Below, one piece after another: positions 59,853 to 64,000 of a DNA stretch of 64,000 nucleotides. Each line of letters begins with the position of its first letter. The stretch's first letter is position 1. The notes beneath the pieces are model-generated. The model ran no database searches. It had not been told where the DNA came from and saw only the letters and a program-made list of their open reading frames with translations. This DNA comes from Oleiphilus sp. (GTDB lineage Bacteria > Pseudomonadota > Gammaproteobacteria > Pseudomonadales > Oleiphilaceae), in contig PZPK01000015.1 in assembly GCA_006212045.1 (NCBI GenBank), positions 1-64,000 on the forward strand. The letters are read 5' to 3'. Made by a program: the position numbers and the translations under genes.

Positions 59853-60718
59853 GATTCTAAGTCTATGCGTGTATGGCACAGCTCGGCGACTGTGGTACGT
59901 TCTTGTGTGTAGCTCTGGCGCTTGTCCAGTAGAAACGCGATATACGGCTCAAGGGGCACATTCTTGGCCAGCATTGAGCGCTTGGCGCAAAATTCCTCCC
60001 ACTGGTTCTGATAGTCCTTTGCATTGCCTTGTAGCTGCGCGTTCAGCAACTCATCGAGGCTCGGTAAAATACAGAACGCTCCACCCAACTCATCGGCCAT
60101 GATCAGGCCCTTCAAATCATAGTCACCGAAGAACCCGGTTGGTACGTGATGGGTTGTCCCGAGCTGCTTGACGATAGGCTGGGTGTTCGGTAGCGATAGT
60201 TTACTCTTGGGTCCGCCCCGCCAAATGAATAGATACCCTTCTACCGGGAAGTTGAATTTCACATCATCCAGCCGCTTGAATGTTTCCAGGTTCTCAACGA
60301 TTACCATTGCCTCGGCGCGGATCTCTTTGATATCAGAAAGGTCGTACTGAAGATGCCCGGTACCGGTAGGCACGACATTCATTGCATTGATTGATACACC
60401 AGGTGCGATTACCTTCATACACATGGGTTGCGCAAACACGGGGTCCGCGCCCACTTTTTCGGAGACCATTTGCGCTGCAATGTCTGATCGCGACCCACCA
60501 AAAGAGATATCCTGGCCAAGGGTAATGCCGGCTTGCTCAAGGCGTGACTGGATAATCTCAACATCCCTGTGGTTGTAGGTGTACTGATTGCGCTTGAGTA
60601 CCGATGTGCCGATGCCCCACTCCCGATGCAGTCGATCGGACAATACACCTCGTTTCTTAACTCTTACTCCGCTATTCACGATGGATACAGCAAAGCTGAT
60701 CTCGGCTTTATTTAACAT
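59849..60718 (-). CDS. TOPRIM nuclease subunit (JetD/MksG-like, short)
   Basis: 289 residues. TOPRIM hallmarks: Glu142 in VIVENLETF, and Asp199-x-Asp201 in GFFGDYDLKG. Such a set coordinates metal for DNA cleavage. In Wadjet/MksBEFG systems this subunit cleaves plasmid DNA extruded by the SMC complex. Characterised JetD proteins are about 400 residues with a longer N-terminal arm; here the arm is about 140 residues. The start lies 11 bases inside the end of the upstream gene. The function is inferred from motif and operon. Confidence 0.6.
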   Translation of the reverse strand: MLNKAEISFAVSIVNSGVRVKKRGVLSDRLHREWGIGTSVLKRNQYTYNHRDVEIIQSRLEQAGITLGQDISFGGSRSDIAAQMVSEKVGADPVFAQPMCMKVIAPGVSINAMNVVPTGTGHLQYDLSDIKEIRAEAMVIVENLETFKRLDDVKFNFPVEGYLFIWRGGPKSKLSLPNTQPIVKQLGTTHHVPTGFFGDYDLKGLIMADELGGAFCILPSLDELLNAQLQGNAKDYQNQWEEFCAKRSMLAKNVPLEPYIAFLLDKRQSYTQERTTVAELCHTRIDLES

Positions 60719-62006
60719 GTAGCCTGCCCTGAAAATGCGTGTTCATCGCCTCTTTAGAGTACGACTTGGGAGACATGACCACATCGGTCATCAAGGCGTT
60801 CCCTGAGTAGCCGCCACGAACGTCCACAACCGGAATGACCTTTACCACCGAGCGCAAACGCACACGCCCTACTCTCCGGTTGTTGACATAGCTTTTTCTC
60901 AGATAGTACATCCAGTAATCCAGATTTACGCCCGGGTCATCGGTTTCTGATAACATCTGGGCAGCACTAATCGGCTGATTGGTGGTTTTGATTTTGCGCA
61001 ATGATTCAATGAGCAGCTTATCGGCCAAAGACTGTTGCCGGATCGTGGTGACCAGGTGGGTATTCACCGCGGCACTTTTCTCGCGTTCGTAGGGTTGCAC
61101 CGCGTTGACCGGTTCCTTCAGCTTCTCGATCAGGTCGCCATAGGCAAGTTCAAACTCATCATTATCAAGGTCCGGATAGGACTGAATCTGAATTGTGGTC
61201 GCCCTGCGATCAGTCAATTGGAGGAACACAGGGCACTCGTGTGCGCTTGCCTCAGTGCTTTCGAAGTTCTCCGTAGGATGTCGCTCAATATGCTCAAGGA
61301 GGGCTCTGAGCTGCTCCGTTCGAATTTCCTGCTCTCGCGTACGGTAGGCAAAGTCCTTTAGCAGCTTCAACGTGGTACCCACGCGATCGAAAAACCCCAT
61401 CGTCCGGCCCTTGTAGGAAATCGACAGGTTGACCATTAGCGGTTCTGATTGGAATTCCTCAGAATCAAGGAACTGATCTACCTCGTGGTAGCTATCCTTC
61501 AATGCCTCGAGCTTGTCCTGGTAAAACTTGTTCTCACTGGCACGATCCTCTCCATAATCCATCTTTCCATAGTTGGCCTGAACGCGCTTGTATAGCTCAT
61601 CGGCGTTGGCATTGAAGCGCTGCGTAATGGCGATAAACAGTTTGATCAGTTCCTTTTCGTATTTACGTGTTGTATTGGGATTTCCTTTACGACGTGACTG
61701 CTGATACTGGTGGAAGGAGTGTTTGATCTTGGCGATCTCCTCCCCCACATCCGAATTGAGATAGGAAATGGTATCTACCCGTAGGCCTTTATCGATGACC
61801 CGGGTAAAGTCCGACTCGAGATAATAGGTATCACCTTGGAGCGAGATTAGCAGCTGAAGGTTGGTCAGAATGCTGATCTGTCTCTTGATGACGGGGTCGT
61901 CGCTGTCGAGGACCCCCTCCCCTTCGGAATCATACAGTGTGGCAATCAGTTCCCGGGCACTATGCAAATCTTCGATCAGCTTAACGACTTGATGCTTTGC
62001 GCTCAC
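60708..62006 (-). CDS. Kleisin-like subunit of an SMC complex (JetA/MksF-like)
   Basis: 432 residues. The first 80 residues look like a helical winged-helix region (KQISILTNLQLLISLQGDTYYLES). The middle (about 85-250) is long helices with charged heptad-like patterns. A C-terminal part with KVIPVVDVRGGYSGNAL may contact the SMC head. This is the size and layout of kleisins in MukF/MksF/JetA. The gene is coupled on both sides. No enzyme motif is present. Confidence 0.55.
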   Translation of the reverse strand: MSAKHQVVKLIEDLHSARELIATLYDSEGEGVLDSDDPVIKRQISILTNLQLLISLQGDTYYLESDFTRVIDKGLRVDTISYLNSDVGEEIAKIKHSFHQYQQSRRKGNPNTTRKYEKELIKLFIAITQRFNANADELYKRVQANYGKMDYGEDRASENKFYQDKLEALKDSYHEVDQFLDSEEFQSEPLMVNLSISYKGRTMGFFDRVGTTLKLLKDFAYRTREQEIRTEQLRALLEHIERHPTENFESTEASAHECPVFLQLTDRRATTIQIQSYPDLDNDEFELAYGDLIEKLKEPVNAVQPYEREKSAAVNTHLVTTIRQQSLADKLLIESLRKIKTTNQPISAAQMLSETDDPGVNLDYWMYYLRKSYVNNRRVGRVRLRSVVKVIPVVDVRGGYSGNALMTDVVMSPKSYSKEAMNTHFQGRLHVK

Positions 62007-62629
62007 AATCGGATCCCTTTCTGATTGCCTTCGCTGTACTCAGTCGTATCGATGCCAAGCCTGTTCTGCTCTGAGATATAGGTCAGCCCTTGCTGGACCA
62101 ACTCCAGTTTCCCGGTAAATCGATACTCAAGCCGCTGTGTGTTTACGACGATGATCAGTTCGTCTTTCAGAAGGTCTTTGATCAGCTTTTCCGCCATCTT
62201 CGAGACATCTTTCTCCGCCCTGGTACCCAACAAATGGCGAAGTTTCTCCTGCAGCGCATTATTGTGCGTCAAGGCTCGCGCGATATCTGAATAGTGAATT
62301 TTCTCCCCTGCCTGAATAAATACATCCTGGTCACAGGCCTCTGCGAAGAAATCCAACACCCCCAAGTAGTAGCGAGCGTTACTCACCAGATACTGAAAAA
62401 ACTCTTTTGCTTCGCGCTTGGTATCTGAGGTGAGTTTCGCGTGGACCGCATAGAAGGCATTTCCACTGTCCGATTGCACCAGTTGCCGTTCAAGAGAGAG
62501 CAAAATCTCACTGACCTTATCCTGAATCAACGAATCCTGGGTTAACCGCTGATAGTCTTCGTGATAGGCGTGGGTGCATATCACTTTGCCTGACAACAAC
62601 TTTGTGGCTATATCTGCTTCATAACTCAT
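62003..62629 (-). CDS. KITE-like subunit (JetB/MksE-like)
   Basis: 208 residues. A tandem winged-helix protein is suggested by the regular helix and strand pattern and by LLKDELIIVVNTQRLEYRFTGKLE near the end. MksE/JetB proteins are about 200-240 residues and bind the kleisin. It overlaps both neighbours by four bases (ATGA). The assignment depends mainly on position and size. Confidence 0.55.
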   Translation of the reverse strand: MSYEADIATKLLSGKVICTHAYHEDYQRLTQDSLIQDKVSEILLSLERQLVQSDSGNAFYAVHAKLTSDTKREAKEFFQYLVSNARYYLGVLDFFAEACDQDVFIQAGEKIHYSDIARALTHNNALQEKLRHLLGTRAEKDVSKMAEKLIKDLLKDELIIVVNTQRLEYRFTGKLELVQQGLTYISEQNRLGIDTTEYSEGNQKGIRL

Positions 62630-64000
62630 GCGCCTAGCTCCAGAGCAAGCTCTTCATCGATGGTTTCCGGCAGATTCTCCGCCAGTACGGTGGTGCCATC
62701 ATCGAGTTCATAGAAATCGTACACGCGGTCAAAGATATCGAAGATATGCTCGTCGACATCAGGACAGGCTGAGATCAGTGAGATGTTGTTGGCACCGAGC
62801 AAACCAATCAGCTTCTCGATATTCTTGACACTGATATCCCTGAGTTCATCCACCGCCCATACCAGCGGCGTCATCCGTTCGCCCCTTACCATATTGACGA
62901 AGCCGACAAAGATCACCACCAGTATCAGGTAGGACCGGGCATTCGAGGATGCATGCTTGAGCAGCTTGTGAGATTTCACATGCCGGGGTTGCCCTTTGTC
63001 CTCAAACGAGATCTTAAAATCTATAAATTGCGCCAGTTCATCCGTGGAGAGTTCCTGCGTTGTCGCATTCTCCACATAGTCTTGTATCGCATTAAACAGC
63101 TCCAGGGAGGGAAGCTCTGCTTTCATCTCGCCCAACTCATAGGAACCTGACTCCATGTCCCGCCACGCCTTATAGCTATCGCTCAAGGCCTTCATGTCTT
63201 TCCAGCTATCTTCATCCAACAGCGAAAAGTACGTCTCTGCCCTAAGGTTCTCCAGTGACTCAAAGCTGGAAACCTGCATCATTTGTTGGTTCAGGCGTCG
63301 ACTAAAGTCATCAATCCTGTTGGCAAAGCTGCTGATGTAGGCCACGTAATTGTTGAGCTTGTCCAGCTCATTGAGATTATTACGCAGAATACGAATGTCG
63401 TTTTTCTGAAGTTCGTTGTCGAAATAGTTGAAAATCAGCTTGGCCAAGCCAACGCTACTCGCAGTATTGGTTGGGTTGTTGCTGTAGTACTGGTGCAACG
63501 AGGTGCCCTGATTGGAGTCTTCCGTAAAGACTCTTTTGATCGGTACCAGAAGCTCATGCAGTGCCTCTTCCGCCTTGTCCCGCTCTCGAATGCTTTCATC
63601 AAAGAGTTCTTTCAATTGGTAGGTGTCAGTCACCATATCAACAGACACCATCACGCTTTCAATGTCGCCAACGGTTTTATACTGACTCTCCTTGATCATC
63701 CCCTTGAGTACCACTATATCGTTGTTCAGCTTCGCATTCTGATCCGTCCAGGCTGTTTTCATCGTGCCTTTCTGGTGCACCAACTGATCACGAAGAGTCA
63801 CTAAAGACGCCTTCTTGGCGCTGGTGCTCTCCAAGCGGGCTCGAAGTTGGGTCACCTCACTCTGAAGTGCATCCAGTCTTGAATAGTCATTGCTCATGAA
63901 GGACTGATAAATCTCAACCATCTGTTGAAGCTCCAGGAGGCCACGGATGGTTTCCTCGGTACTTCCAATCTCGGAGTCCAACTGTTTCAGATGGGCCGGA
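62626..64000 (-). CDS. SMC-family ATPase, C-terminal part (JetC/MksB-like), runs off the edge
   Basis: The open frame continues past base 64000, so at least 457 C-terminal residues are seen. It starts in coiled coil (heptad patterns at about 10-75 and 190-240 of the visible part) and ends with an ABC ATPase head: KHASSNARSYLILVVIFVGF in the signature region and PLVWAVDELRD as Walker B, with Asp-Glu about 75 residues from the C-terminus. Such ATPases extrude DNA loops. The N-terminal Walker A lies outside the window. It is the first visible gene of the leftward operon SMC - KITE - kleisin - TOPRIM - WYL. Confidence 0.7.
   Translation of the reverse strand, partial: PAHLKQLDSEIGSTEETIRGLLELQQMVEIYQSFMSNDYSRLDALQSEVTQLRARLESTSAKKASLVTLRDQLVHQKGTMKTAWTDQNAKLNNDIVVLKGMIKESQYKTVGDIESVMVSVDMVTDTYQLKELFDESIRERDKAEEALHELLVPIKRVFTEDSNQGTSLHQYYSNNPTNTASSVGLAKLIFNYFDNELQKNDIRILRNNLNELDKLNNYVAYISSFANRIDDFSRRLNQQMMQVSSFESLENLRAETYFSLLDEDSWKDMKALSDSYKAWRDMESGSYELGEMKAELPSLELFNAIQDYVENATTQELSTDELAQFIDFKISFEDKGQPRHVKSHKLLKHASSNARSYLILVVIFVGFVNMVRGERMTPLVWAVDELRDISVKNIEKLIGLLGANNISLISACPDVDEHIFDIFDRVYDFYELDDGTTVLAENLPETIDEELALELGA

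Noticed and set aside
59013-64000. Chromosomal MukBEF or housekeeping condensin
   Set aside because: The TOPRIM subunit and the defence-type WYL regulator in the same coupled operon fit a Wadjet-like system better.

Overview
The window looks like part of a large plasmid, or plasmid-like element, of a gammaproteobacterium. Base composition is near 50% GC, ribosome-binding sites are clear, and most proteins have no recognisable family. The species cannot be named from this sequence. The plasmid call rests on the replication module at about 26-33 kb: a minus-strand iteron-type initiator gene (31703-32743), about 30 copies of a short iteron with two DnaA-box-like sites (30403-31690), and nearby genes for a DnaG-like primase and a DinG-like helicase. 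No ParA/ParB, relaxase, transposase, integrase, rRNA, tRNA or CRISPR array was seen.

Layout. 0-7 kb: two tiny ORFs, a structured non-coding stretch, then an AddB-like nuclease and AddA-like helicase-nuclease pair. 7-10 kb: a minus-strand group of exported proteins and lipoproteins, one with a class 3 lipase motif. 10-19 kb: short plus-strand genes of unknown function, one with ADP-ribosyltransferase-like features. 19-22 kb: a Xre/RES toxin-antitoxin pair and an orphan C5 cytosine methyltransferase. 22-26 kb: more unknown genes. 26-33 kb: the replication module. 33-37 kb: a paralogous minus-strand gene pair with near-identical leaders, a DUF3768-like gene and a PAPS-reductase-family gene. 37-53 kb: an array of about 38 tiny plus-strand genes, nearly all unrelated to each other. 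53-59 kb: a membrane protein, an N6-adenine-type methyltransferase and small unknown operons. 59-64 kb: a minus-strand SMC / KITE-like / kleisin-like / TOPRIM operon with a WYL regulator, running off the right edge.

How the parts fit. The helicase, primase, initiator and iterons form a self-replication unit. RES/Xre would stabilise the plasmid. The AddAB-like pair, the two solitary methyltransferases and the Wadjet/MksBEFG-like operon are genome-defence or DNA-processing functions. A Wadjet-like system normally acts against small plasmids, so one carried here may be used against competing plasmids.

The most unusual feature is the packaging of the small genes. Many sit in similar units: a short ORF, often a trailer of a TAGACGA-like box followed by a hairpin, then an upstream region with a repeated promoter-like motif. 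Several upstream regions are nearly identical although the proteins they precede are unrelated. This suggests a cassette-like cargo array built by recombination in non-coding repeats, without an integron. Functions given for the small genes are descriptions of what can be seen, not assignments.
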